From Taishania pollutisoli (GTDB lineage: Bacteria > Bacteroidota > Bacteroidia > Flavobacteriales_D > Crocinitomicaceae), in NCBI RefSeq assembly GCF_014518315.1, contig NZ_JACVEL010000002.1:248001-312000 (forward strand): a stretch of DNA of 64,000 nt, given 5' to 3'. Position 1 is the stretch's first letter. Every line of letters starts with the position of its first letter. This document shows, piece after piece, positions 17,235 to 26,149 of this stretch. Under the pieces are notes generated by a model. That model searched no databases. It saw only the letters and a program-made list of their open reading frames with translations, and had not been told where the DNA came from. The translations under genes were made by a program, and so were the position numbers.

Positions 17235-18587
17235 TTATTTCGTAATCCAATCGTATTTATACGTACAATCCTTGTATGGCTCACTGATTTTTACATAAGC
17301 CAGCTTAATTTTTTTTGCCACCCATTCATCTACCATTTCCTGGTGCTTGGTGCTTTCTGCCGCTTTTTGGATCAATGGGTAATCTTCTTTTAAATTTGCT
17401 TTGTGCGGTTGTGTTCTGAGTGCCAGTCGAACAATGCGGACACCTTCTTTTCTTGACATCATGTCGACATACAAATTCGGTTCTGTAATTTGCCCGGGAC
17501 TCATTTCTTTTGTCAGGATATAGATTTGGTTGTCAATCTCGTTCAGTGCTGCCGCATCCCATTTCTGATCTCCGGTGTACGGGTTGGTAATGATTCCCTT
17601 ATTTTGTTTTGTCGCCTCGTCGTTAGAATAGGTCGTAACAGCATCATCCCACGTAATTTCATTTGCTTTCAATCTGCGGTAACAGGAATCCATCCGAATG
17701 GCTGCTTTTTCCAGGGATTCGGTTGTATAAGTCGGAACTTTCAGAATGTGCGCACATTTATAATTGTCTCCTTTCCGTTCGATCAATTTTACAATGTGGT
17801 AACCGTATTCCGATTCGAATACCTCTGAAATTTCACCTTCCTTCAAACTAAATACAGCTGCTTCGAACGGAGCGACCATCATTCCACGTCGTGCACTGAT
17901 TTCACCTCCCTTGTTGGCACTTCCCGGGTCATTTGAGTTCAAACGTGCCAGCGTCGCAAAGTTTTTTCCCGAACGTGCCTGATCCAGGAGCTTTTGAAGC
18001 TCGTCACGTGCCCGTTGCTTATCCGCTTTTGTAATTTCGGGATACAACACAATCTGCTGAAACATCATCTGCATGTTGATGTATGGAATACTATCGGCAG
18101 GAAGGCTTTCGAAAAATTCTTTTACTTCCCGCGGTGTTACTGTCAGGTCTTGCGTGATTTGCCGCTCCATTTCCTGTGCGAGCATCCGCTCCCGGATAAT
18201 TTCCCGGAATTCCGCTTTGATCTGGAGAATGGTTTTTCCATAAAACTTTTCCATTTTCTCGCGTCCGCCAATCTGTTCCTCAATCACACGAATCCGGTTT
18301 TCCATTTCGGAGTCAACTTGTTGGTCTGTTACCACCAAACTGTCCAGCAAAGCCTGGTTGACCAACAGGTTTTGATACATAATTCCTTCCAGAACGGAGC
18401 ATCTTAACTCCTGTGTGACAACCATTCCGGCCTGTTTTGCCTGAACAACCTGCGCCTCAATATCGGAGTTGAGAATAATATTATCCCCGATCTGGGCAGC
18501 AATTCCGTCCAATGGAATGCGGGAAAGTTGTGAAAACCCAACTTGAGTAAACGTTAATAACAAACTAATACTTACTAGTAATCTCAT
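17235..18587 (-). CDS. Periplasmic SurA-like peptidylprolyl isomerase (parvulin)
   Basis: 450 residues with signal peptide MRLLVSISLLLTFTQVGFSQ. Layout follows SurA: N-terminal chaperone domain starting IAAQIGDNIILNSDIEAQV (about 25-160), a parvulin domain (about 170-275) with FATLARLNSNDPGSANKGGEIS and GYHIVKLIERK, a second degenerate parvulin segment (CAHILKVPT onward), and a C-terminal strand. SurA proteins escort outer-membrane proteins. Its start overlaps the preceding lipoprotein gene by 23 bases, so translation is coupled. Confidence 0.9.
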   Translation of the reverse strand: MRLLVSISLLLTFTQVGFSQLSRIPLDGIAAQIGDNIILNSDIEAQVVQAKQAGMVVTQELRCSVLEGIMYQNLLVNQALLDSLVVTDQQVDSEMENRIRVIEEQIGGREKMEKFYGKTILQIKAEFREIIRERMLAQEMERQITQDLTVTPREVKEFFESLPADSIPYINMQMMFQQIVLYPEITKADKQRARDELQKLLDQARSGKNFATLARLNSNDPGSANKGGEISARRGMMVAPFEAAVFSLKEGEISEVFESEYGYHIVKLIERKGDNYKCAHILKVPTYTTESLEKAAIRMDSCYRRLKANEITWDDAVTTYSNDEATKQNKGIITNPYTGDQKWDAAALNEIDNQIYILTKEMSPGQITEPNLYVDMMSRKEGVRIVRLALRTQPHKANLKEDYPLIQKAAESTKHQEMVDEWVAKKIKLAYVKISEPYKDCTYKYDWITK

Positions 18588-19428
18588 GTTTTTGTTTTAT
18601 TTTTTGTACAAACGAAGCGCTGTTCTTTTCCTTCAGTTCGTTCAGTTTCTGGCTCATTAATAATTGTTCAATTACCGGCTTCAAAAAATCGACCGGGGGT
18701 GTTGCATCTTTGAGTTTAAAATCAATGATGTTCAGGTAATAAACGTATTGACCGTCTGAAAAGTATGTTTTTGTCCGGTTGAGAACAAGGTTGTCTTTGT
18801 TCAGTTTTTCCGTTGGAGCATCTTTTGTTAATTCATCGAAGTAGACCCATGTGCTGTCGTCATAATAAAAATTATCAGCGTAAAGTTTAGCATAACTGAC
18901 GACTTTTGAATAGTCTTTATCCTTTTTTAACAAATAATACTGTTTCAGCTTATCCTGGTCCGGTGCTTCCTTCGGAACTTTAATGTACAGCGCTCGGACA
19001 ATATAATCGTTGAGAGCGAAATCTTCTTTGTGATGGTCGTAGTAATCCAGGATCAGACTGTCGGAAATTTCTGTTTCCAGTTCTTTTTGAATGTGCGATT
19101 CTTCCAGGTAAAAACGGGATAAATCTCCCTGGTACCAATTCATTTTTGAACGAATAATTGCTGCTTCTCCCGGATTTTCTTTTTCCAGTTCCTGGATGAA
19201 TACCTGCCGCTCGATCCACTCTTCTGTAAATTTCTTTCGGTCTTCTTTTGCTTCCGAATCGTATCCCAGGTGTTCCATTAAAATGAGCGCGTCATTTTCT
19301 GTCAATGATACATCATTCACTCTCGCCCATTCTTTCCCATTGGAACCACAGGAGAAGAGCACCACTATAAAAAAAAGGCTGACCAAAGCGCCAGCCTTAG
19401 ATAATCGATATGTTTTTTTATTTACCAA
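18565..19428 (-). CDS. Lipoprotein with SurA-like N-terminal region, no clear isomerase domain
   Basis: 287 residues. Signal with lipobox VLFSCGS, Cys around residue 27. Then VNDVSLTENDALILMEHLG and a helical region resembling the SurA/PpiC chaperone core, but the parvulin signatures (GG-(D/E)-(L/I), GYHI) seen in both flanking proteins are missing. It probably acts as a chaperone-only partner of them (inference). Start is TTG at 19428, 11 bases inside the end of the upstream gene; overlaps downstream by 23 bases. A start at a later ATG would lose the lipoprotein signal. Confidence 0.8.
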   Translation of the reverse strand: MVNKKTYRLSKAGALVSLFFIVVLFSCGSNGKEWARVNDVSLTENDALILMEHLGYDSEAKEDRKKFTEEWIERQVFIQELEKENPGEAAIIRSKMNWYQGDLSRFYLEESHIQKELETEISDSLILDYYDHHKEDFALNDYIVRALYIKVPKEAPDQDKLKQYYLLKKDKDYSKVVSYAKLYADNFYYDDSTWVYFDELTKDAPTEKLNKDNLVLNRTKTYFSDGQYVYYLNIIDFKLKDATPPVDFLKPVIEQLLMSQKLNELKEKNSASFVQKIKQKHEITSKY

Positions 19429-21385
19429 GCGAGTACAATACCTCTTCGTTGATTTTTATTTTGTGTTTTTGTTCCAGTTCTTTCAACCATTCTTTTTCCA
19501 GGTATGTCTGGTAGTCTGAGGTGATTAATCCTTTTGCTTCTGACAATTCCTTGTTCTTCGCTTCAATCACTTCATTGAGCACAATTACATAGTTCTTTCC
19601 GTCAAACGCATATGGTTTGTTAACACCTTTTTTCAATGGCTGATTTAACAGGTATGGAGTTTTGGATACCTCAAACTTACCGGACCTCACACGCAGATTC
19701 AATTCCGTATTGTCGTTGATAATTTTTGAGATGCTGTCGGAGCTGATTTTTTTCTTTGCGAGTTTGAAGACTTTTTTCGCAACATCCGGAGATACGGATT
19801 CATAAGCTACAACGTCGTATCGTTTTTCCCAAGTGTATTTACCTTTGTTGGCGTCGTAAAACTCTTTTAATCCCACCGTGTCTTTCATGGCTTTATTCCA
19901 TACCTTGTCACTCATGATCTCATACAACAAAATTCCATCGTGGTATTCGTTCATCAACGCTTTATATTCCGGGTATTTTACAGGAAGTTTTGTCTTTTCC
20001 AACTCAACAACCGTATTGTTGACCCATTCAGGATATGCTTTTTTCGCTACTTCATTCAGTGCGTTCCCTCTCGTCAAACGCGGGTTTTCGTTCATATATT
20101 TAACAAAATCTGCTTGTGTATAGTTTTTTCCGTCGACTGTAAACAGTGATTTTGAAGAAGCAGGTACTTTTGCAGGGTCAAATGTTCCTTTGTAAATACT
20201 GGAATCCATGTTTTTTTCAAACCACTTGATGGACTCTGCAGATTGATCTGTGAATTTGTATTCTTTCTTCAACTTTTCAATGTAGCTGTTTTGTGTCAGA
20301 CCTGCCCGTTCATCCCGGTTTACACGGCTTTCGATTTCTTTTTTCAGGTCATCAAATGATTTCAATGGCGTCAGTTCAATCCGTTTGATGATGTGAAATC
20401 CGAAGTCGGATTGAATTGGTTTGCTGAAATCTCCGTCTTTGTTCAACGAGAAAGCAGCTTCTTCAAATTCAGGAATCATGCGTGTTGTTGCACCTGTTCC
20501 GAATAACGGTAAAACACCTCCGTTGGAAGCGGAAGAAGGGTCGTCTGAGTATGCTTTTACAAGGTCTTCAAATTTTTCTCCTGCTACTAACTTTGTATAC
20601 AATTCATTGGCTTTAACACGTGCTTTCTCAATCACGTCTGCGTCATCTGTTTGCTTGTTTGCTGCGATCATCAGGTGCGCGGCTTTCATCGTACCCCGTG
20701 CAGGACGTTTATCGGTTACTTTCAGGATGTGGTAACCAAATCGTGTTCTGACAGGCATGGAAACTTCTCCGACTTTCAGGTTGTATGCTGCGTTTTCGAA
20801 CGGGTATACCATTTGAAATGCTGTGAAATACCCCAAATCTCCTCCGTTGGTTTGTGCAGACGGATCTTCTGAACCGCTATCTTTGGATTTTGCCAGTTTT
20901 GCAAAATCTTCCCCTTTCACCACCTTATCGCGGATTGCCATGATACGTTTGTATGCTTTCAGCGTATCTTCCGGAGATGCGGACGGATCTACTTTGATCA
21001 GAATGTGTGAAGCTCTTACTTCCGTTTTCATGCGCTCGTATGCCTGATCTACCAACGTTTTGTTCATTTCGTTGTCCGTCAGGTACGGTTGCGCCAATTG
21101 CTTCTGGTATCCTTCCAACTCGCGTTTCAACTTTGGAATGGTATCATACCCCAATGCTTCAGCTTCAGCAACTTTTAATTGAAACTTTTTGAACAGTTCG
21201 ATGTATTCATCCAACGTTTGCTTATCGTACTTCGGGTTGTTGTTGTTTTTCAGATAGATTTGAAGGAATTCGGATTTTGTAATTTTTTTTCCGTCCACTT
21301 CCATCAATACCGGATCTTGTTGTGCAAATACTGTTGTTCCTACAGTAAATGATAATCCAAGTGCAATCAACAATTGTTTTTTCAT
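19418..21385 (-). CDS. Periplasmic peptidylprolyl isomerase with two parvulin domains
   Basis: 655 residues, signal MKKQLLIALGLSFTVGTTVFAQ. N-terminal chaperone helices (about 25-110), parvulin 1 (about 121-228: VRASHILIKVDP, NGGDLGYFTAFQMV, FGYHILKVTDKR), parvulin 2 (about 234-340: AAHLMIAANK, SNGGVLPLFG, FGFHIIKRIE), and a long C-terminal half with helical repeats unlike E. coli SurA. First gene of the overlapping trio. This trio is conserved in Flavobacteriales in my recollection; outer-membrane protein maturation is the likely pathway. Confidence 0.92.
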   Translation of the reverse strand: MKKQLLIALGLSFTVGTTVFAQQDPVLMEVDGKKITKSEFLQIYLKNNNNPKYDKQTLDEYIELFKKFQLKVAEAEALGYDTIPKLKRELEGYQKQLAQPYLTDNEMNKTLVDQAYERMKTEVRASHILIKVDPSASPEDTLKAYKRIMAIRDKVVKGEDFAKLAKSKDSGSEDPSAQTNGGDLGYFTAFQMVYPFENAAYNLKVGEVSMPVRTRFGYHILKVTDKRPARGTMKAAHLMIAANKQTDDADVIEKARVKANELYTKLVAGEKFEDLVKAYSDDPSSASNGGVLPLFGTGATTRMIPEFEEAAFSLNKDGDFSKPIQSDFGFHIIKRIELTPLKSFDDLKKEIESRVNRDERAGLTQNSYIEKLKKEYKFTDQSAESIKWFEKNMDSSIYKGTFDPAKVPASSKSLFTVDGKNYTQADFVKYMNENPRLTRGNALNEVAKKAYPEWVNNTVVELEKTKLPVKYPEYKALMNEYHDGILLYEIMSDKVWNKAMKDTVGLKEFYDANKGKYTWEKRYDVVAYESVSPDVAKKVFKLAKKKISSDSISKIINDNTELNLRVRSGKFEVSKTPYLLNQPLKKGVNKPYAFDGKNYVIVLNEVIEAKNKELSEAKGLITSDYQTYLEKEWLKELEQKHKIKINEEVLYSLGK

Positions 21386-21408
21386 AGAGTTTTAAATTTC
21401 AATCAGCC

Positions 21409-21416
21409 CAAAAATA
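21409..21416 (-). promoter_or_regulatory. -7 element of the SurA-like operon
   Basis: Plus-strand CAAAAATA reads TATTTTTG on the minus strand, 24 bases before the ATG at 21385. Confidence 0.45.
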
Positions 21417-21550
21417 AGGGTTACAACTAATTTTCGCGTAAAATTAAGAATAATTTAAGTTTTGAAGAACAGATAATGGCACAGGAATCAAAAAATGAAA
21501 GAGATTCTTTCTCAAATTCTTTGTTACAAATAATAAAGTGACCTGGCCAT

Positions 21551-22594
21551 CTATTTTAATTCTTCCAACAAACCAAAACATAACCGATCAATTCCCCCAT
21601 CACCCTGAGCGATGTTGGACAACAAAATGATTCCGTTTTTGTGTTGTACGTCCAATGCCATTGAAGAGGAATAACCTCCCGTTCCGCCATTGTGCCACAG
21701 GTATTCAGCACCTGTTTTGGATAGAACGATATGCCAACCCATACCAATTTTCATCCGGTCATTGATTGTGAATGTCGGTACATGCGTCAACGCTAATTCT
21801 TTGTTGCCCGGATTAAACTGAGCGATTGCAAATTTGGAGAGATCAGTAACAGAAGAAATAATGCATCCTGTTCCTGCAAACGCGTCCCAGTCCCAGTTGG
21901 ATGCCTCACTTCCATCTTCCTGCATGCCTTTTACCATCCGGTTTTGAATGCTGTTACCAGAAGTATACGTCGCCGTCATTTCATAGCGATCGAAAATCAA
22001 TTCCCGGACTAATTCCCGGTAAGTGGCTTTTTGCGAAATACCGATAATTGTCCCCAATAATCCAGCTCCCGTGTTCGAATAATCATAGGCCGTTCCGGGT
22101 TTTGCGTTCAATTTTAACCCATCTTTCAGGTACTGTTGAAAATCACTAATGGTGTAATTTTTATAGGGATTGTCGTGAATGAATTCAGTGGTCACAAAAT
22201 TGGCTGGAAGTCTGGGAAGTCCGGATGTGTGATTTGACAGTTCGATTAATGTAATGGGTTGTTTTTCTTTGAATTTAAACCTGAAGTACTGATTGGCTGT
22301 TGCCTGCGGTTTTATTTTTTCGTTCACAATGCAATGTGCAAGCAGGGTAGCGGTAAATACTTTTGTAATGGAACCGATTTCAAATAAAGCATCTTTATTT
22401 TCAATCAGACGAATACTATCGCTTTCTTTGATGAACCCGTAAAAAGCAGGAACACCGTTTTCAATGACTGCTACGGCTAATTGAACGTTATCGGGAAGTT
22501 TACTAAAATAATCTTTTAACGCTGTTGACTGTTCCGGTTGTGAAAACAGGGAAGTGCTGATTGTCAGGAAAAATACGGCAGCAATTAATTTCAT
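21551..22594 (-). CDS. Secreted serine hydrolase, class C beta-lactamase fold
   Basis: Start chosen at MKLIAAVFFLTISTSLFSQ (22594), a signal peptide; an ATG eight codons earlier overlaps the upstream gene. 347 residues. Catalytic motifs of the class C/AmpH/esterase family: SITK (SxxK) after FEIGS, YSNTGAGLLG (YxN), and WHNGGTGG in place of KTG near the C-terminus. The HxG form points to a peptidase or esterase of the S12 family rather than a resistance enzyme. Starts 1 base after the Ppx/GppA stop, so it shares that operon. Confidence 0.85.
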   Translation of the reverse strand: MKLIAAVFFLTISTSLFSQPEQSTALKDYFSKLPDNVQLAVAVIENGVPAFYGFIKESDSIRLIENKDALFEIGSITKVFTATLLAHCIVNEKIKPQATANQYFRFKFKEKQPITLIELSNHTSGLPRLPANFVTTEFIHDNPYKNYTISDFQQYLKDGLKLNAKPGTAYDYSNTGAGLLGTIIGISQKATYRELVRELIFDRYEMTATYTSGNSIQNRMVKGMQEDGSEASNWDWDAFAGTGCIISSVTDLSKFAIAQFNPGNKELALTHVPTFTINDRMKIGMGWHIVLSKTGAEYLWHNGGTGGYSSSMALDVQHKNGIILLSNIAQGDGGIDRLCFGLLEELK

Positions 22595-22595
22595 T

Positions 22596-23504
22596 TCAGG
22601 ATGGTTTGTGAGGTGCAAATAAAGCTCCTTCTTTCAATGAATAAGGAGAGATCAAGAGTTGTTGTACACCGAGTTTTTTCAGAATCCAGTTGATCTTGGC
22701 AGATGCAATGGGAATCATGATCTGCCGGATCGGGATAATGTATTGATTCTGTCTGCGTTGTTCCAGTGTGGATTGCATGATGTGTGTAAGGACATTTTTC
22801 AATTCGTCAACCGTCATTGGAATACAGGCGTGTGAATTGGGAAACTTTTGCTGAAAATAGACTTCGTGCAGCGTTTCAAAGGTCCCGGAAGAACCAATCA
22901 GGATATCGCATTGGATGCCATCCAGCTTCCCATGGGAATGCTCTTCCAGCCAATTTTCAATGGTGTGAATGTCTTCTTTACTGATGGGGTCATTCAGTTG
23001 CAATTGCTGATAGATCCTCGAAACTCCGATGTTCAGACTCACGGCTTTTTGAATTCCGTCCTTGTCTGCCAGGATAAATTCCGTGCTTCCTCCTCCGATG
23101 TCCATGATGACAGCGGGTCGGGTATAATCGTATGAGCATCTGACTCCCCGGTGAATCAACTGCGCTTCTTCCAATCCGGAAATAACCGTCACCCTAATTC
23201 CCGTCTGACGATATACCAACGCGCAAAACTCATCTCCGTTAACAGCATCCCGTATGGCAGATGTGCCAAATGCACGGATTTCTCCCACTTCGTATTCATC
23301 ACATTTCGCTTTGTACACCCGGAGTGCCTGCAAAGCACGATCAATAGATGCTTCCGCCAGTCGTTTTTCATTGATTCCTCCCATTCCCAATGCGACACCT
23401 ATTTTATCGTGATATAGCGTTTGGAAGGTGTCTGCTTCTACAGTGGCGATCAATAAATTGAACGTATTCGTTCCCAGATCGACGACAGCTACTTTCTTAG
23501 CCAT
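22596..23504 (-). CDS. Ppx/GppA-family phosphatase
   Basis: 302 residues from MAKKVAVVDLGTNTFNLLIA. The open frame extends 69 codons upstream, but that region overlaps the permease gene and is not protein-like. Hydrolyses polyphosphate and/or (p)ppGpp. ASKHA-type motifs: phosphate 1 DLGTNTFNLL, AFGTSAIRDAVN, phosphate 2 DIGGGSTEF, then GSSGTFET. It is the short form that lacks the C-terminal HD-type domain of E. coli Ppx, normal for Bacteroidetes. Overlaps the ABC permease gene by 16 bases. Confidence 0.9.
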   Translation of the reverse strand: MAKKVAVVDLGTNTFNLLIATVEADTFQTLYHDKIGVALGMGGINEKRLAEASIDRALQALRVYKAKCDEYEVGEIRAFGTSAIRDAVNGDEFCALVYRQTGIRVTVISGLEEAQLIHRGVRCSYDYTRPAVIMDIGGGSTEFILADKDGIQKAVSLNIGVSRIYQQLQLNDPISKEDIHTIENWLEEHSHGKLDGIQCDILIGSSGTFETLHEVYFQQKFPNSHACIPMTVDELKNVLTHIMQSTLEQRRQNQYIIPIRQIMIPIASAKINWILKKLGVQQLLISPYSLKEGALFAPHKPS

Positions 23505-24823
23505 TTGAACAGGTGTTGGAGTTTCAGACGGTGACCGAATTGCAGTACCCCGTTTTTGTAAAGCCTGGAGGCAACCGACAAACAAAAGAATGCTGACAAT
23601 AGCAAAACAATAAGTGATAGCCAAATTTGATACGCTTCTCCTGCTGCATAGCCGTAGGTCAATTTGACCATTACAACAACAGGGGAGGTAAACGGAATGT
23701 AGTGCAGCCATCCTGTCAATTCACTTTCGGGATTGGCGACAGTATAATAACCTGCATAGGCGGACAGTGCCAAAATCAACAGGACAGGAAGGATAAATTG
23801 CTGTCCGTCGTTTTCTGTTCCCGCTGTGGAACCAATTGCTGCGAAGAAAGAACCGTAAAACAAGTAACCTCCAATGAAAAACAAGACAAAAAAGGTGAGC
23901 ATGACGCCAAAATTCACACGTTCATAGACCAGATCCACAATGGTATTGAATTCTTTACCTGCATAGAGTTTTTCCTGAACAGATAAAATGCGCCCGTTGT
24001 CTGTAAGCTCAGCCATATTCATCGAAGACGCGTCGTAGATACTCGGAAACATCCACTCCCGCATCAGGTACAAACCGAGTCCGATGAATATGATCCAGAT
24101 AAAAAACTGGATGAATGCGGAAATCCCGACACCGGTTAATTTACCGAATAACAACTGTTGCGGTCTGACAGATGCCAGTAACACTTCCACAATTCGGTTG
24201 CTTTTCTCCGAGGTTACGCTTCGTAAAATCGTCATGCCAAACAAAGCGATGAATGCCAGAATGACCATTCCGAAGAAAAATCCCACCCATGTCCGTACAT
24301 CTGAAGTCTGATCATAAGGATCATAAACATTTCTGAACGAGAATTTAATCGGTTGTTTGATTTCCCGGAATGTTTGAACAGAGAGGTCTGTAAACCGCTG
24401 AATCATGACTTCTTCCAACCTTCGTTCCACCTGGTACTGTACTTTTGCCTGCAAGTTGAAGGAAGGTTTGGTCCGGTAAAAAACATAGGACAATTTATTA
24501 CTCAGTACTTTTTCATTGATTTCCACCATTGCATCGTATTGCTGGTAGCGTTTCCCATTAGCAAAATCAGTGTGTTCGATGTAGTCATTGGCAAACGAAT
24601 AGGTCACATTCGGGTCCGGGTGGGGCATTAACTTGTTATCGAGAATTCCTGCCTTGTCTGTTACCAGTATATTCCATTTTTCAGCTTCATTTCCGCCGAA
24701 TACAAATAACAGGTACACGAGTCCCAGAATAATCAGCGGACCGAAAATAGCAAACAGAACGTAGGACCTCGATCCGATCCGTTCTTTCACTTCACGAAGG
24801 GCAATTATCCAACTGTTTCTCAT
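23489..24823 (-). CDS. ABC-2 type export permease (NatB-like)
   Basis: 444 residues. First membrane helix at about 20-40 (SYVLFAIFGPLIILGLVYLLF), a large extracytoplasmic domain (about 45-175), then five helices (GFFFGMVILAFIALFGMTILR, FIQFFIWIIFIGLGLYL, GVMLTFFVLFFIGGYLFYGSFFAAIGS and two more). The SVTSEKSNRIVEVLLASVRPQQLLFGK stretch is the coupling signature of ABC-2 permeases. Its ATG overlaps the ATPase gene stop (ATGA), so the pair works as one exporter. Substrate unknown. Confidence 0.92.
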   Translation of the reverse strand: MRNSWIIALREVKERIGSRSYVLFAIFGPLIILGLVYLLFVFGGNEAEKWNILVTDKAGILDNKLMPHPDPNVTYSFANDYIEHTDFANGKRYQQYDAMVEINEKVLSNKLSYVFYRTKPSFNLQAKVQYQVERRLEEVMIQRFTDLSVQTFREIKQPIKFSFRNVYDPYDQTSDVRTWVGFFFGMVILAFIALFGMTILRSVTSEKSNRIVEVLLASVRPQQLLFGKLTGVGISAFIQFFIWIIFIGLGLYLMREWMFPSIYDASSMNMAELTDNGRILSVQEKLYAGKEFNTIVDLVYERVNFGVMLTFFVLFFIGGYLFYGSFFAAIGSTAGTENDGQQFILPVLLILALSAYAGYYTVANPESELTGWLHYIPFTSPVVVMVKLTYGYAAGEAYQIWLSLIVLLLSAFFCLSVASRLYKNGVLQFGHRLKLQHLFKWLRK

Positions 24824-25746
24824 AGGGCTTCCGTTAATTTAGGTTGAACAATTGAAATGAAAATATCTTGCATAGTGGGCAGGACTTCCCATGCCGCTTC
24901 GATCTTTACTTGTCCGATCAATACCTTTAACAAGTCATCGAAGGTATTTTCTCCGCGCATTTTAACACGTACAATAAACAGGTTGTCAGAAGGGTTCTCG
25001 GTATCTACGACTTCAAAACCAGACCACAATGCATTGGCAAAGGCAATCATGTTTCCGCGAAACCGGATGGCGTACAGTCCTTCTTTTCGTTCTTCCTGAA
25101 TGTCGGCAACGCGCCCTTCCAATAATTTTTTCGAATGATGAATCAGTGCTACCCGGTCACAAATTTCTTCTACACTTTTCATGTTGTGGGTAGACAGAAC
25201 GATTGTTTTTCCCTGGTTGCGCATGTGGATGAGTTCGTTTTTTATCAATTCCGTATTGATGGGATCAAACCCGCTGTATGGTTCATCTAAAATCAACAGT
25301 TCAGGTTCGTGTAAAACAGTGCAAATAAATTGAACTTTTTGTGCCATTCCCTTAGAAAGCTCTTCAATCCGCTTCTTTTTCCAGTCACCGATTTCAAATT
25401 TATCGAGCCAGTAATTGAGCTTTGCAGTAACATCTTGCTTGGACAATCCCCGCAATCTCCCCAGAAATACAGCATGATCTTCCACAGTCATTGATTTGTA
25501 CAATCCCCGTTCTTCCGGCATATAACCGATGTGCTCCAGGTGTTTGCGGGTCATGATGGCACCATTGATTCTCACAACCCCATTGTCGGGCTCTACAATG
25601 CGGTTAATGATGCGAATTAACGTTGTCTTTCCGGCTCCGTTGGGACCGAGCAGACCGAATATCTCTCCTTTTTCAGCTCCCAGTGAAACATCGTCCAATG
25701 CCTGTTTCCGGAAAAAGGATTTAGAAATATGTTCAACAGATAACAT
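24820..25746 (-). CDS. ABC exporter ATPase (NatA-like)
   Basis: 308 residues from MLSVEHISKSFFRKQALDD; an in-frame ATG seven codons upstream is less likely. Walker A GPNGAGKTT, signature LSKGMAQKVQF (LSxGM in place of LSGGQ, usual for NatA-type), Walker B ELLILDEPYSGFDP, switch His in LSTHNM. The C-terminal 90 residues form the extra domain of this family. Acts with the overlapping permease to export a substrate or extrude sodium; family assignment does not fix the substrate. First gene of a four-gene minus-strand operon. Confidence 0.94.
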   Translation of the reverse strand: MLSVEHISKSFFRKQALDDVSLGAEKGEIFGLLGPNGAGKTTLIRIINRIVEPDNGVVRINGAIMTRKHLEHIGYMPEERGLYKSMTVEDHAVFLGRLRGLSKQDVTAKLNYWLDKFEIGDWKKKRIEELSKGMAQKVQFICTVLHEPELLILDEPYSGFDPINTELIKNELIHMRNQGKTIVLSTHNMKSVEEICDRVALIHHSKKLLEGRVADIQEERKEGLYAIRFRGNMIAFANALWSGFEVVDTENPSDNLFIVRVKMRGENTFDDLLKVLIGQVKIEAAWEVLPTMQDIFISIVQPKLTEAL

Positions 25747-25772
25747 ATAAATTGTTCGTTTTAGCAATCAAT

Positions 25773-25806
25773 CAAAGATAGAAAAATATTAACCGTACAC
25801 GTGCAA
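25773..25806 (-). promoter_or_regulatory. Promoter of the ABC exporter operon
   Basis: On the minus strand TTG (25806-25804) is followed after 23 bases by TATCTTTG (25780-25773), matching TTG-N17-23-TAnnTTTG, 27 bases before the ATPase start. It lies downstream of the orphan terminator at 25911-25938, so the operon can be transcribed independently of that leader. Confidence 0.6.
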
Positions 25807-25910
25807 AGAATCAGATAAAGTTCACAGACATTTTCCCCGATACACCGGAGTGTTCAACAGAAAAGCCTGATCTCAATCGTAACTGTATTGACGATGTGTA
25901 TTCACAAGAA

Positions 25911-25938
25911 TAAAAAAGGGACCCGAAACCGGGTCCCT
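25911..25938 (-). terminator. Orphan intrinsic terminator on the minus strand
   Basis: Minus-strand AGGGACCCG pairs with CGGGTCCCT around a 4-base loop and is followed by TTTTTATTC. The plus strand lacks a T tract, so it acts only on minus transcripts. No annotated minus-strand gene ends here: the next sequence upstream is the divergent pepD gene. It must end a short transcript starting in or near 25939-26150. Confidence 0.85.
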
Positions 25939-26009
25939 CATATCATTAACCTGTAGACGTTAATAATTGATCCTGCCTTATTAACGGATGGTTGTTGAAA
26001 AGGTTTCAT
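25938..26009 (-). CDS. Tiny ORF fused to the orphan terminator (leader peptide candidate)
   Basis: ATG at 26009 opens 23 codons (MKPFQQPSVNKAGSII and seven more) ending in TGA at 25940-25938; the last base of the stop is the first base of the terminator stem. A ribosome finishing this ORF would cover the left arm of the hairpin. Downstream on the same strand is the ABC exporter operon (ATG at 25746). Leader peptide or non-coding RNA are both possible; no promoter element was found for it. Confidence 0.3.
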   Translation of the reverse strand: MKPFQQPSVNKAGSIINVYRLMI

Positions 26010-26126
26010 TTTCGGAATTAAAAAAATACAGTCAAAAAAGGATTTTTCCGTAAGTCATTTGTAATCAGAGTTAAAAAATGCGTTTTTCACCGGGAAAGTT
26101 TCAGGCCCCGAATCCATCCTTTTCAT

Positions 26127-26134
26127 TACTTTTG
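26127..26134 (+). promoter_or_regulatory. -7 element of pepD
   Basis: TACTTTTG matches TAnnTTTG, 15 bases before the pepD ATG, giving a very short leader. Confidence 0.55.
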
Positions 26135-26149
26135 TAAAAAACACAGAAA

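Noticed and set aside
23505-23711. Extended N-terminus of the Ppx/GppA protein
   Set aside because: The 69 extra codons lie within the permease gene in another frame and are not conserved-looking; MAKKVAVVDLG is the family start.
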